Shown piece after piece: positions 7,271 to 15,282 of a DNA stretch of 64,000 nucleotides; positions within the stretch are counted from its first letter, which is position 1, and every line of letters starts with the position of its first letter. This stretch comes from Pseudomonadota bacterium (GTDB lineage Bacteria > Desulfobacterota > Binatia > UBA9968), in NCBI GenBank assembly GCA_021324155.1, contig JAJPJQ010000019.1, forward strand, positions 1 through 64,000. Direction: 5' to 3'. The notes below the pieces were generated by a model. The model was not told where the DNA came from, ran no database searches, and saw nothing but the letters and a program-made list of their open reading frames with translations. The position numbers and the translations under genes are program-made.

Positions 7271-8887
7271 TTAACGCGCGTCGCGCCGTCCGTCGGGCGC
7301 GTTCCTCTGCGCACTACGGTCCTCGCCGCCACGGCTGCGCGAGACTTGCGCGCCGCCGCGGCGCTCGTTCCGTTGATTCTGCCGAAACTCCTGCTGCGGG
7401 CGGTTGTTCACGGGGCGCTCGCGGGCCGCGTCGCGGCCGCGAAACGCGCGATTGTCGGCTCCCCGCTGGCGCTCGAAGGAGCGGTTCTCAAATCTCTGAT
7501 TCGACCGGTTCTCGAGAGACTGCCGGCGGTTCGCTTCGAACTGCTGGCGGTTTTGCTCGCGCAGCTGCTCCGCGCTCCGATCGAAACCTTGCGGCCGGGT
7601 ATCGCGGAATTGCGAACGATTCTCAAACTCGCGGCCGCGATTTTCCTGTCGCGAGCGATTGTCGAAATCGCGCCGGCGCTGCTCTTGGAGCCGCGCCGCG
7701 CTGCTGTCGCGACCCTGCCGCAGCCGCTCGTCGCGCTGGAAGTTTCCGTCCCGCCGCCCTTCGAAATTCCGGTCGCCGCGCCGATTGTCGAATGCGCGGT
7801 TGTTGTCGGAGCGGCCGTCGCGCCGATTGTTGTCGAATCCTCGATTGTCGAAACGGCGCCCGTTATCGAAACGCCGATCGTCGCCGCGCCGGAAGTTCCG
7901 GTTTGCGATTATACGGTCGTTCCGGCGCGCGAAGTTGTTGAAGTTCGAGTTGCGATGAATTGTATTGAACCGATTCAGATTCTCCACGCGAACGCTGCGG
8001 CGCACGATGTCGCGGTTCACACGAATACTGCGGAAGCGGTCGTTCACGTAGACATTGTTGATGCGGACGAACGGGCGGCTGCGCTCGACCCAGCGCGGGC
8101 CGCGCCATCCATGGTAAAAAATGCGATGGCCGCGCCAATCCCAATCGCAGTTGAGCCACGGCCCGATCGGAAATGCCGGGCCGAAGACGAACGTAGCGTG
8201 GCGGAAGAAGACGACGTCCGGCGCGTAGTCGGGAACGAAAATAAATTGTGGCTGAATCGGCTCGATCGCGATGAAACCACCGGACGGAACCACGTCCCAG
8301 TACTCGTTCGTCACCAGATTGCCGGCATTGCGCGCCATGAAGCGCAAATGCTGCACGGCCGCCGAGACGTCAGTCGGCTGCTCAACATAAGCCTGACCGA
8401 GCGCGGTCGTCCAATCGATGCGGTCGGCCATCATGAAGAGCACTTTGGGATAATGCGCGACGGCCTTGACGCTGACGTCCCATGGCTGCGCGTCGACGCC
8501 GTACGGGTCGTTGTAGGCGCGCATCCAGCGTGCGGCGTCGTCGATCTGGTCGGCGAAGGTCGCCGCGACGAGAATCTGCGCGAGCAGCGGGTCGGGATAA
8601 AGTGCGACCGGCGCGAGCAGGTTCTCGAGCTCGTCCGGCGATATGCGGTAATCGGCATAACCCGGCGTTGGGCCAGGATCACCGCCGTAAGGCGTAGCGG
8701 GAGCACCGCGGTAATCGGGATACGCGTCACCAGGCGGCGGCGCAGAATAATCACCATATGGCTCGGGAGGCCCGTATTCTTGTGCATCGGCCGCAGAACT
8801 TCCTAAGCGGCCCAGCATCGTCGCAGGCGGCGCAAAAAGAAAGGCGACAGCAAGGGTAATCGTCAGAAATTTTCTGCCTTTGTTCAT
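7271..8887 (-). CDS. DUF3300 secreted protein with Arg/Asn/Phe/Asp-rich tail
   Basis: This 538-residue protein has a signal peptide (hydrophobic core LTITLAVAFLFAPPA), a Pro/Gly/Tyr-rich stretch (residues 35-80), then a DUF3300 domain: ISPDELENLLAPVALYPDPLLAQIL, of which APVALYPDPLLAQ is the hallmark, QPWDVSVKAVAHYPKVL, and FVPDYAPDVVF. From about residue 300 onward it is low-complexity, dominated by RRFDNR, FENRS and QR repeats, with strong positive charge. DUF3300 proteins are secreted or periplasmic and of unknown function. The basic tail suggests binding to polyanions such as LPS, nucleic acid or polysaccharide; that is inference. A sigma-70 type promoter is visible at 8942-8969. Confidence 0.85.
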   Translation of the reverse strand: MNKGRKFLTITLAVAFLFAPPATMLGRLGSSAADAQEYGPPEPYGDYSAPPPGDAYPDYRGAPATPYGGDPGPTPGYADYRISPDELENLLAPVALYPDPLLAQILVAATFADQIDDAARWMRAYNDPYGVDAQPWDVSVKAVAHYPKVLFMMADRIDWTTALGQAYVEQPTDVSAAVQHLRFMARNAGNLVTNEYWDVVPSGGFIAIEPIQPQFIFVPDYAPDVVFFRHATFVFGPAFPIGPWLNCDWDWRGHRIFYHGWRGPRWVERSRPFVRINNVYVNDRFRSIRVNRDIVRRSVRVENLNRFNTIHRNSNFNNFARRNDRIIANRNFRRGDDRRFDNGRRFDNRGFDNNRRDGRSDNNRAFDNRRGDRNFEGRRDGNFQRDERLRQGRDSSAARLQEQRRRDFDNRSRQENRGREFENRSQFRDTRPQGFDRSAEQLREQNRQQFEANRRQSLENRSNQRFENRSFERQRGADNRAFRGRDAARERPVNNRPQQEFRQNQRNERRGGAQVSRSRGGEDRSAQRNAPDGRRDAR

Positions 8888-8941
8888 TTGTTCTTCCTAG
8901 TTTGTAACGAGACTCGGGTCTTCACCCGGCTACAACTACTC

Positions 8942-8969
8942 ACATTAGAATTAGACGAGCGTCTGTCAA
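8942..8969 (-). promoter_or_regulatory. sigma-70 type promoter for the DUF3300 gene
   Basis: On the minus strand TTGACA (8969-8964) is followed after 16 bases by TAATGT (8947-8942). The start would fall near 8935, leaving a leader of about 48 bases that can form a CGGGT-CTTC-ACCCG hairpin. Confidence 0.55.
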
Positions 8970-8981
8970 AAAGGGTATAGT
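8952..8981 (+). promoter_or_regulatory. promoter for the gamma-glutamylcyclotransferase gene
   Basis: TAGACG (8952-8957), 18 bases, TATAGT (8976-8981). Transcription would begin about 8988, four bases before ATG 8992, so the transcript is almost leaderless. The box covers the upstream GTG at 8980 and argues against that start. It overlaps the divergent DUF3300 promoter. Confidence 0.45.
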
Positions 8982-8991
8982 GCGGCCTGAA

Positions 8992-9432
8992 ATGCTTTAC
9001 TTCGCTTATGGATCCAACATGCATTGGGGTCAGATGAAGCAGCGCTGCGCGTCGGCGCGGTTCGTCGCCGTGGCGCGCCTGCCGGAGCATCGGCTTGCGA
9101 TCACACGGAAGTCCCGGCGACGTCTCTGCGGCACAGCTGACGTCGTGCCCGAGGCCGATTCGGAGGTCTGGGGAATCGTTTACGATATCGCCGGGGAAGA
9201 CCTAGCGCTCCTCGACGGTTTCGAAGACGGTTACCGGAGGGAAAAGAAAGCGGTGCTGGTTGCGGACGACGCGCAGTCGGTCGAGGCCTGGATTTACGTC
9301 GCCGAGAAAGAAGACTCCCCGCCGCGGCCGAACGCGCTTTACAAGCGCCTGATGCTCGAAGGCGCAAAACATTGGGGGCTGCCCGAGACATACCTCGCAT
9401 ATCTGGACGGGATCGAAGCAGCCGAGGACTGA
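8992..9432 (+). CDS. gamma-glutamylcyclotransferase-like (GGCT/AIG2) protein
   Basis: The 146-residue product starts MLYFAYGSNM, the substrate-binding YGSN loop of GGCT-like enzymes, and carries a later VWGIVYDI and a glutamate (LLDGFEDGYRR) at the place of the general base. These enzymes form 5-oxoproline from gamma-glutamyl dipeptides or trim gamma-glutamylamines. An in-frame GTG at 8980 would add MRPE but lies inside the apparent -10 box, so ATG 8992 is preferred. It is divergent from the DUF3300 gene. Confidence 0.85.
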   Translation: MLYFAYGSNMHWGQMKQRCASARFVAVARLPEHRLAITRKSRRRLCGTADVVPEADSEVWGIVYDIAGEDLALLDGFEDGYRREKKAVLVADDAQSVEAWIYVAEKEDSPPRPNALYKRLMLEGAKHWGLPETYLAYLDGIEAAED

Positions 9433-9622
9433 CGGGCGATCATTTTCCGGCACGTTGCTCAAATTCGCTCATTTAGGCATTTTTTCAATCTTCCGACGGC
9501 GGTTCCGGCCTTTGGCACGGCCTAGAGGGCGTCGCTCGCGCGCGCTCCATTTCATTCGTCGCCTGCCGCTTTTCGGGCATGCAAACTTTTGTCGCGAGTT
9601 CCATTTTCTCGTCTTTTGACAC

Positions 9623-9638
9623 TGGCACCGCTCTTGCT
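9623..9638 (+). promoter_or_regulatory. sigma-54 (RpoN) promoter upstream of the NERD gene
   Basis: TGGCAC (9623-9628), five bases, TTGCT (9634-9638) is a full match to the -24/-12 consensus with correct GG-to-GC spacing. Transcription would begin near 9649, giving a 35-base leader that contains the AAGGAGAG ribosome site of the gene at 9684. Expression would need an AAA+ enhancer-binding activator; one is encoded at 37737. Confidence 0.7.
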
Positions 9639-9683
9639 CCATCCGTTTCGCGGTAATCACGCGACCAAAAGGAGAGCAAACCT

Positions 9684-10250
9684 ATGTGGCAGCCGTGGAA
9701 ATTATCGCGGGCCGGTGGGTGCGTTATAGAGGCGCTGAGCCATTTGCCCGGGGATTATGTCGTCGCCAGCGACATCATTCTTCCCGAAAGTCAGGTCGAG
9801 ATCGACCACATCGTGGCCGGACCCAACGGTCTTTTCGTGATCGAGACGAAGAACTGGAGCGGCGACGTGAAGTGCAAAGGACACGACTGGTTCGTCGATC
9901 GCAAGAGAATCCCGAGTCCGGGGCGGCCGGCTCAGCGAAAGGCGGCCGCGCTGCGGCAGACTCTGGTAACGATGACTTATGATGGTGAGCGGAAGATCCC
10001 CCCAGTATCCGCGATCCTCGCATTCAGCCATCCCGAAGTAACAGTAGGTGTACAGGAGCCGGCGGTGCCGGCGATGCGCGCGGAAGAGCTCGCCTCGTTT
10101 ATCATTCACTACAACGTTGCGCAGCTCGTCGAAGACGAGCGGGCGGCGATCGTTCGCCACCTCGCGTCGTTTCCATCGCGCATGAAAGAGAACGGGGGTT
10201 TTCTCGGTCTTAAATTCATTTCACGAGCATTGAGGCCCGCAACGGCCTAG
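9684..10250 (+). CDS. NERD (nuclease-related domain) protein
   Basis: This 188-residue protein is almost entirely a NERD domain. The restriction-endonuclease-like core is visible as VEIDHIVAGPNGLFVIETKNWSG, of which IDHI and the E-x-K of ETKNW supply the D-ExK metal site, followed by HDWFVDR and a conserved basic/Gln helix (RKAAALRQTL). NERD proteins are presumed DNA-processing or defence-related nucleases; no target is known. There is no signal peptide or helicase partner. The ATG follows AAGGAGAG at a good distance, and a consensus sigma-54 promoter lies 46 bases upstream, which is unusual for this family. Confidence 0.85.
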   Translation: MWQPWKLSRAGGCVIEALSHLPGDYVVASDIILPESQVEIDHIVAGPNGLFVIETKNWSGDVKCKGHDWFVDRKRIPSPGRPAQRKAAALRQTLVTMTYDGERKIPPVSAILAFSHPEVTVGVQEPAVPAMRAEELASFIIHYNVAQLVEDERAAIVRHLASFPSRMKENGGFLGLKFISRALRPATA

Positions 10251-10263
10251 CAGTGCGGACTGT

Positions 10264-10293
10264 TTGGCGGCGCCGGGCATCGCGTGCTAGGAT
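10264..10293 (+). promoter_or_regulatory. possible promoter for the small membrane protein
   Basis: TTGGCG (10264-10269), 18 bases, TAGGAT (10288-10293), followed by GGAAGGG at 10307-10313 before the TTG start at 10321. The match is moderate. Confidence 0.35.
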
Positions 10294-10320
10294 GAGTACC
10301 CGCAACGGAAGGGTACACTC

Positions 10321-10605
10321 TTGCCGCGTTTCATCGCTGGAATCGTCGCATTACTCATTCTCGTTCTTCTCGCGTTTTATCTTTTCTCATCGCCCGGGGA
10401 CGAAAGACCGACAACGGTCCCGGCACCGAGCGTCGAGCCGGCGCCGCAGCCGCAAGCGCCGCCGGAGAAGCGTTCGAAGGTCAAATCGAAACGGGCCGGC
10501 GCCGAAGACGATGACGAGGCGGAAACGAATTCAGACGATAAAGAAGAAGAATCCGATGAAGCCGCACGCCAGGAGCAAATCCAAGAATTGCGACGAAATC
10601 GCTGA
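10321..10605 (+). CDS. small single-span membrane protein with acidic tail
   Basis: I do not recognise a family. The 94 residues begin with one hydrophobic helix (IAGIVALLILVLLAFYLF), continue through a Pro/Ala linker (residues 28-50), a short basic segment (EKRSKVKSKR) and end in a highly acidic stretch (EDDDEAETNSDDKEEE). The predicted start is TTG behind GGAAGGG; there is no ATG or GTG alternative near it. It is convergent with pssA, leaving two bases between the stops. Its layout suggests an inner-membrane anchored, disordered cytoplasmic or periplasmic tail. Confidence 0.5.
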   Translation: MPRFIAGIVALLILVLLAFYLFSSPGDERPTTVPAPSVEPAPQPQAPPEKRSKVKSKRAGAEDDDEAETNSDDKEEESDEAARQEQIQELRRNR

Positions 10606-10607
10606 CA

Positions 10608-11255
10608 TCAGAGTTTCGGAATCCGTAAGGTTTTGCTGATCATCGCCGCGCCGCTCAACAAGTACATCGACGAAAAGGGATGCCATTCCAGTCCGGCGAT
10701 TCGCACGGCCCCGAGTGGCAACGCCTCGCCCACGCGGTACCAATGAAAACAGGCGCCGAGGATGAGGATTAAAAAGAGACTCGACGGAATCGGCGTTCCC
10801 TCGAAGTATTTTACTTTCTCGCCCGCCGCGGCGATTTCCGCGGCACTGACGTTGTAGCGCGCCAGCCGGCTGACGCCGCAGGCGACGAAAAAAAGCAGGA
10901 TGGCGACATCCCAGCCGCCGCGCATGCCGAGCGCGTAGGCGAGCGCTGCCGGCGCGGCGCCGAAGCTCACGATATCGGCCAGCGAGTCGAGCTCGGCGCC
11001 GAATAGCGAATGTTGTTTCTGCCAGCGCGACACACGGCCGTCGGCGATATCGAGCACGAGCGCGAGCGGCAGCAGGCCGAGGGCCAGATAGACGCGCCAG
11101 CGATCGGGCGTTTCCAGGTAACTCATGATTGCGAAGATCGCCGCCGTTCCCGCCGCGGCGTTGCCCAGCGTCAGCAGATCGGCGGCGCGATAGCTTCGCA
11201 GCATTGAAAAATGGGTGAGTCGAACGCTGCGTTTGGTTTCGGACATGCCCCGCAT
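10608..11255 (-). CDS. pssA: CDP-diacylglycerol-serine O-phosphatidyltransferase
   Basis: This 215-residue multi-span enzyme makes phosphatidylserine, the precursor of phosphatidylethanolamine. The CDP-alcohol phosphatidyltransferase signature is complete in charge (DIADGRVSR, eight residues, GAELDSLAD) except that the usual alanine before the arginine is serine. Further helices (SFGAAPAALAYALG, GCGVSRLARYNV-like VACGVSRLARYN) match PssA rather than PgsA. ATG 11255 is chosen because it lies eight bases after a TAGACA -10 box with a TTGGTC -35 box; upstream in-frame codons would lie in the promoter. ATG 11246 is an alternative. Confidence 0.85.
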   Translation of the reverse strand: MRGMSETKRSVRLTHFSMLRSYRAADLLTLGNAAAGTAAIFAIMSYLETPDRWRVYLALGLLPLALVLDIADGRVSRWQKQHSLFGAELDSLADIVSFGAAPAALAYALGMRGGWDVAILLFFVACGVSRLARYNVSAAEIAAAGEKVKYFEGTPIPSSLFLILILGACFHWYRVGEALPLGAVRIAGLEWHPFSSMYLLSGAAMISKTLRIPKL

Positions 11256-11263
11256 TCTTACCA

Positions 11264-11292
11264 TGTCTATTCGTGTCGGTCGAATAGACCAA
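11264..11292 (-). promoter_or_regulatory. pssA promoter
   Basis: Minus-strand TTGGTC (11292-11287), 17 bases, TAGACA (11269-11264). The ATG at 11255 is eight bases beyond the -10 box, so the transcript would be leaderless. Its -35 box overlaps that of the divergent promoter at 11285. Confidence 0.45.
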
Positions 11293-11314
11293 CTGCGACA
11301 AATCTGCATACAAT
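11285..11314 (+). promoter_or_regulatory. promoter for the lipoprotein gene at 11357
   Basis: TAGACC (11285-11290), 18 bases, TACAAT (11309-11314). Start expected near 11321, giving a normal leader with a GGAG ribosome site. Confidence 0.4.
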
Positions 11315-11356
11315 GGATATGCTGAAAATGTTCGTTTGCTGAACTATGGAGCCGTT

Positions 11357-11995
11357 ATGAATGCGCAAGCGACGCGTCTATTTGCCGTCCTGGTTCTCAC
11401 CTCCTTGATGTCCCTCGCTGGTTGCTCTACGACTAACCGCCTCGTAAGCGAGTGGAGCAACCCCGGATATACGAGTGCGCCTTTCCGGAAAATTCTCGTC
11501 GCCAGTAGCGCCGGCGAGAGTGCGATCCGCCGCAACCTGGAAGACGAGTTCGTTGCCCAGCTCCAAGCCGCCGGCATCGAGGCGGTGCCGAGCTACCGGT
11601 ACATTGCGGACGAGCAAAAACTTGATGAAGAAGCGGTCAAGAAAGCGGCGAAGCAGGCCGGCGCCGACGCGGCGATCCTCGCGCGCGCGATCGGGGTCCA
11701 ACCCAGAGTCGATTACCGTCCGGGTTATTATTATCCGTATACCTCTTTCGGCTTTTTCGGCCCCCACTTCGGCGCGAGCTGGTATGGACTCTATGGCCCG
11801 AGCGCTTATCAATACAATGTCTATAGCTCTGAGACCACGCTCTACGATGCCGCAAAGGGCGATGTCGTTTGGACCGGGACGGTTCGAACCTACGATCCGG
11901 ATAATGTGAACGCGGCGATAAAGAATTACGTCCAAACCGTCTTGAAGGCGCTCGAAGAAAAGCAGCTGTTGCGCCCGGCGCGGCGGGAGCGATGA
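11357..11995 (+). CDS. DUF4136-like lipoprotein
   Basis: The 212-residue product has a lipoprotein signal peptide (LFAVLVLTSLMSLAGC; lipid attachment at the cysteine), then an alpha/beta domain resembling DUF4136 or related outer-envelope lipoproteins (ILVASSAGESAIRRNLEDEF, quoted as its first 20 residues). A Tyr/Gly-rich segment (YRPGYYYPYTSFGFFG) follows and it ends with KNYVQTVLKALEEKQLL. No catalytic motif is visible. GGAG about 10 bases before ATG 11357 favours this start over a codon at 11336. It overlaps the next gene by ATGA. Confidence 0.7.
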   Translation: MNAQATRLFAVLVLTSLMSLAGCSTTNRLVSEWSNPGYTSAPFRKILVASSAGESAIRRNLEDEFVAQLQAAGIEAVPSYRYIADEQKLDEEAVKKAAKQAGADAAILARAIGVQPRVDYRPGYYYPYTSFGFFGPHFGASWYGLYGPSAYQYNVYSSETTLYDAAKGDVVWTGTVRTYDPDNVNAAIKNYVQTVLKALEEKQLLRPARRER

Positions 11996-12417
11996 GAATG
12001 GAACGGACGCACGCAGAACCGGTTCGCTTCGACGGCACGCATTGCAGTATCGTCATCGAGAGGCCCCGGCGCGCGGTGGTCGTGCTGCGTATATCAGGCC
12101 GCGATGTGGGCGAATTCGGTGACGGGCCGATGCTGGATGTCGAGAGGGACCTCAATGTTGGCGCGCCCCTCGAACTGTTTGTGGACGCGCGCCGCGCGCA
12201 GGGGGCTTCGCTCGACGTCAGCAGCGACTGGGCGCAGTGGCTCGGCCGCCATCGCGCGGCGTTCCGGCAGGTGAGCATGCTGACGAGCTCGCGGTTTATT
12301 CAGATCACCGCCGATTTCGTCCGGCGCTTCGCCGGCCTCGGCGAACTGATGCGCATTTATACCGATCCCGCCGCGTTCGACGAAGCATTGGCGGCTGCCA
12401 TCGCTGCGCGCGACTGA
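11992..12417 (+). CDS. STAS/SpoIIAA-like hypothetical protein
   Basis: The 141-residue product is a single alpha/beta domain. The alternation VVVLRISGRDVGEF, LELFVDARRA, and RQVSMLTSSRFIQITADFV resembles STAS/SpoIIAA-like folds, but the phosphorylatable serine motif is not evident, so this is only a fold-level suggestion. The start overlaps the preceding lipoprotein stop (ATGA), indicating translational coupling. Confidence 0.6.
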   Translation: MRMERTHAEPVRFDGTHCSIVIERPRRAVVVLRISGRDVGEFGDGPMLDVERDLNVGAPLELFVDARRAQGASLDVSSDWAQWLGRHRAAFRQVSMLTSSRFIQITADFVRRFAGLGELMRIYTDPAAFDEALAAAIAARD

Positions 12418-12459
12418 ATATCACGAATAGTCGAAAGATATGTTGCACCGGCGGCGCGT

Positions 12460-12488
12460 TTGCCGTCCGACTAAGCAACCGATACAGT
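12460..12488 (+). promoter_or_regulatory. polA promoter
   Basis: TTGCCG (12460-12465), 17 bases, TACAGT (12483-12488). Seven bases separate the -10 box from ATG 12496, and no ribosome-binding site is present, so polA is predicted to have a leaderless mRNA. Confidence 0.5.
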
Positions 12489-12495
12489 CCGAATA

Positions 12496-15156
12496 ATGGC
12501 CGCTAAAAATTCCAAAACATCGGTGAAATCTGCGCCTTTATCTACGCGTAGCGACAAACGGAAAATCTTGCTGCTCGACGGGCATTCGCTCGCGTACCGC
12601 GCGTTTTTCGCGTTGCCCGACACGCTCGTCACTTCTTCGGGGCAGGTGACAAATGCGGTTTACGGCTTCACGGCGATGCTCATCAAACTATTCGGCGACG
12701 AACGGCCGGACGCCGTCGTAGTGACTTTCGACAAGGGCGCGCCGCAATTCCGTCTCGACCGCTACGCCCAATACAAGGCCGGCCGTGCGGAGACGCCGGA
12801 CAAGTTTCGCCAGCAGCTGCCGCTCATCCGCGAAGTCTTGAGCGCGCTGAAAATACCCATGTTCGAGCTCGCGGGCTACGAGGCCGACGATCTGCTGGCG
12901 ACGCTCGTCAAGCATTGCGGCGCATCAGATTGCGAGATCATCATCGTCACCGGCGACCGCGACATTCTTCAGCTCGTCCGCGACGGCGTTTCCGTCATCA
13001 TGACGCGCCGCGGCATCTCCGACATCATCCGCTACAACGCCGCGACCGTGTTGGAGCGGTACGGCGTCGGACCCGAGAAATGGATCGATTTCGTCGCGCT
13101 CAAGGGGGAAAGCTCGGACAATCTTCCCGGCGTTCCCGGAGTCGGCGACAAAACGGCGGCGCAGCTCATCCAGAAGTACGGCGATATAGAGCAGGTGATC
13201 GCGCACGCTGACGAGCTCACGCCGAAGCTGGGCGCGGCCATCAAAGCGCACGCCGACCAGGTTAGAATCAACAAGGATCTTGGGCGGCTGCTCGACGACG
13301 TGCCCCTCGACGTCGATCCGGCGAAGATCGCGCTTCAGCCGTGGGACGAGGAAGAAGTGCGAAAACTTTTTACTTCGCTCGAGTTTCGCACACTGCACGA
13401 GAGGCTGAAGGAGCTGAAGATCCACGCCGCCGCGGCTCCGACGACATCGCTCGAACTCGGGGACCTCCGCGACCTGACCGCGGAGTCGGATCTGCGCGCC
13501 GGCGACCTCGCGTTCGCCTGGGGCGAAAAATGGCTGGCGATCGCCGACGCCACGGGCGGAGCCCGCGTGCTGCCTTTTGTCGAGGCATCGCAACGGCTGG
13601 CAAAGCTCCTGGCCGATCCGGCGCGGCGGAAAACCGCACACGATGCCAAGCCGTTATTTCGCGCGGCGATCGCCGCGGGCGCCGATCTTCAAGGCCTTCA
13701 TCTTGATACGAAAATCGCGGCGTATCTGATCGAGCCCGGCGCCGCGGCAGGCTATCCGCTGAAAGACGTCGCGGCGCGCTACCTCGGCGTGTCGCTCGAA
13801 GAGCCATCCGATCCGGTGGCGGGTGAGCAGGGGGCGCTCGCCTTCGGCGCAGACGATAAGCGCACCGTCGCGCGCGAGGCCGTCGCCGTGCGCGCGCTCG
13901 CGCCCCTCTTGGAGGAAAGGCTCCGCGCGCAGGGTGTTTGGCAGCTGGCCGCGGAGCTGGAGTTTCCGCTCATCAGCGTGCTCGCGCGCATGGAGCACCA
14001 CGGCATACTCATCGACCGAAAGTATTTGGAGCAACTCGACGCCGACTTCGGCGCCAAGATGATGGCGCTTGAGCGGGCCGTGCAGGAGCATGCGGGTGAG
14101 CAGTTCAACGTCAACTCGCAGCCGCAGCTCCAGCGGATTCTCTTCGAGAAGCTCGCGCTGCCGAAGACCAAGCGCATCAAGACCGGTTATTCCACCGACG
14201 CGGCCGAGCTCGAAAAGCTCGCCGGAGCGCACGCGATCGTCGACGCGCTGCTCGAATACCGCGAGGTCTCAAAGCTCAAGAACGGCTTCACCGAGATGCT
14301 GCTCGCACTCGTCGATTCGCGCACCAGCCGCATTCATACGACATACGATCAAACCAAAGCCGCGACCGGCAGGCTCGCGTCGAACGCGCCCAACCTGCAA
14401 AACATACCGATTCGCGGCGAGATGGGCCGCCGCATCCGCCGCGCGTTTGTCGCGCCGCCCGGCCACATTCTTCTATCGGCGGACTATTCGCAGATCGAGC
14501 TGCGCGTGCTCGCGCATTTGTCGGAGGACGCGAGCTTTTGTCGGGCCTTCGATGAAGGCCATGACTTTCATGTGTCCATCGCGGCGCAGGTGCACGGCGT
14601 CGTGCCGGAATCGGTCACGCCCGATATGCGCAGCCGCGTCAAGCAATTCTCCTACGGTATCGCATATGGCATGTCGGCCTACGGCGTCTCGCAGCGGCTC
14701 GGCGTCGAGATGGAGGAGGCGGCGAGCTTCATCGAGAGTTATTACGCTCAATTCCCCAGAGTTCGCGAGTACCTCGCGGCGCAGGTGGAGCGCGCGAAAA
14801 TAGACGGTTTTACGACGACGATGTTCGGCCGGCGGCGCTATCTGCCGGAGCTGCATTCCGCGAATTTCCGCCTGCGCGCGCTCGGCGAGCGCATGGCGCT
14901 CAACACGCCGATTCAGGGGACGGCGGCGGACATCATCAAGCGCGCCATGATCGATGTGGACACTGCGCTGCGGAGCGACCCGATCGCCAAGATGCTGCTC
15001 ACCGTGCATGACGAGCTCGTCTTCGAGATTCCCGAAGAGAAGCTGGAGCGCGCGCGGGCGCTGATCGAAAAAGCGATGGTCAACGCCGCAGAGCTGCGCT
15101 GCGGGCTTGCCGTAGATGTGCACACCGGCGAGAATTGGGCCGATGCGCACGCATAA
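12496..15156 (+). CDS. polA: DNA polymerase I
   Basis: This 886-residue enzyme fills gaps and removes RNA primers during replication and repair. The 5' nuclease domain (about residues 20-290) has LLLDGHSLAYRAFFALP, EADDLLATL, TGDRDILQLV and GVPGVGDKTA. The polymerase domain (about 500-880) has motif A LLSADYSQIELR, motif B (RVKQFSYGIAYG) and motif C TVHDELVFE. The middle 3'-5' exonuclease-like domain has lost its metal ligands: the DxE of motif I reads LAFAWGEKW, the motif II aspartate is absent (AHDAKPLF) and motif III reads VAREAVAV. Proofreading is therefore predicted to be absent, as in Taq polymerase. No ribosome site precedes ATG 12496. Confidence 0.95.
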   Translation: MAAKNSKTSVKSAPLSTRSDKRKILLLDGHSLAYRAFFALPDTLVTSSGQVTNAVYGFTAMLIKLFGDERPDAVVVTFDKGAPQFRLDRYAQYKAGRAETPDKFRQQLPLIREVLSALKIPMFELAGYEADDLLATLVKHCGASDCEIIIVTGDRDILQLVRDGVSVIMTRRGISDIIRYNAATVLERYGVGPEKWIDFVALKGESSDNLPGVPGVGDKTAAQLIQKYGDIEQVIAHADELTPKLGAAIKAHADQVRINKDLGRLLDDVPLDVDPAKIALQPWDEEEVRKLFTSLEFRTLHERLKELKIHAAAAPTTSLELGDLRDLTAESDLRAGDLAFAWGEKWLAIADATGGARVLPFVEASQRLAKLLADPARRKTAHDAKPLFRAAIAAGADLQGLHLDTKIAAYLIEPGAAAGYPLKDVAARYLGVSLEEPSDPVAGEQGALAFGADDKRTVAREAVAVRALAPLLEERLRAQGVWQLAAELEFPLISVLARMEHHGILIDRKYLEQLDADFGAKMMALERAVQEHAGEQFNVNSQPQLQRILFEKLALPKTKRIKTGYSTDAAELEKLAGAHAIVDALLEYREVSKLKNGFTEMLLALVDSRTSRIHTTYDQTKAATGRLASNAPNLQNIPIRGEMGRRIRRAFVAPPGHILLSADYSQIELRVLAHLSEDASFCRAFDEGHDFHVSIAAQVHGVVPESVTPDMRSRVKQFSYGIAYGMSAYGVSQRLGVEMEEAASFIESYYAQFPRVREYLAAQVERAKIDGFTTTMFGRRRYLPELHSANFRLRALGERMALNTPIQGTAADIIKRAMIDVDTALRSDPIAKMLLTVHDELVFEIPEEKLERARALIEKAMVNAAELRCGLAVDVHTGENWADAHA

Positions 15157-15157
15157 G

Positions 15158-15280
15158 AAGTCAAAAGCCAAAAGTAAAAAGAAATCGCCTGAAATTTCAG
15201 GTAACTATCAAGCCAATACAACGAAGCAGATAAAGCTTTTCTTCCGAAACTTTTGCCTTTTTCCTTTCAACTTTTTACTT
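15158..15280. repeat. heptad-repeat inverted element A
   Basis: Between polA and the ABC-F gene. The left arm (15158-15184) is a tandem of 7-base units (AGTCAAA, AGCCAAA, AGTAAAA) and the right arm (15248-15280) the complementary series (CTTTTGC, CTTTTTC, CTTTCAA, CTTTTTA). A perfect 14-base palindrome, CCTGAAATTTCAGG, lies inside at about 15189-15202. Confidence 0.65.
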
Positions 15281-15282
15281 CC

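Noticed and set aside
7346-8806. 486-codon open frame on the plus strand
   Set aside because: It is antisense to the DUF3300 gene, whose low-complexity Arg/Asn/Asp codons happen to leave the complementary frame open. It has no domain, and the minus-strand gene has a signal peptide and a recognised domain.
8980-8991. GTG start four codons upstream for the gamma-glutamylcyclotransferase
   Set aside because: It lies within the likely -10 box TATAGT, and the canonical YFAYGSNM begins at the ATG.
9469-9660. 63-codon basic frame on the minus strand
   Set aside because: No ribosome site, biased Arg/Lys content from the complement of a T/C-rich intergenic region, and it overlaps the sigma-54 promoter of the NERD gene.
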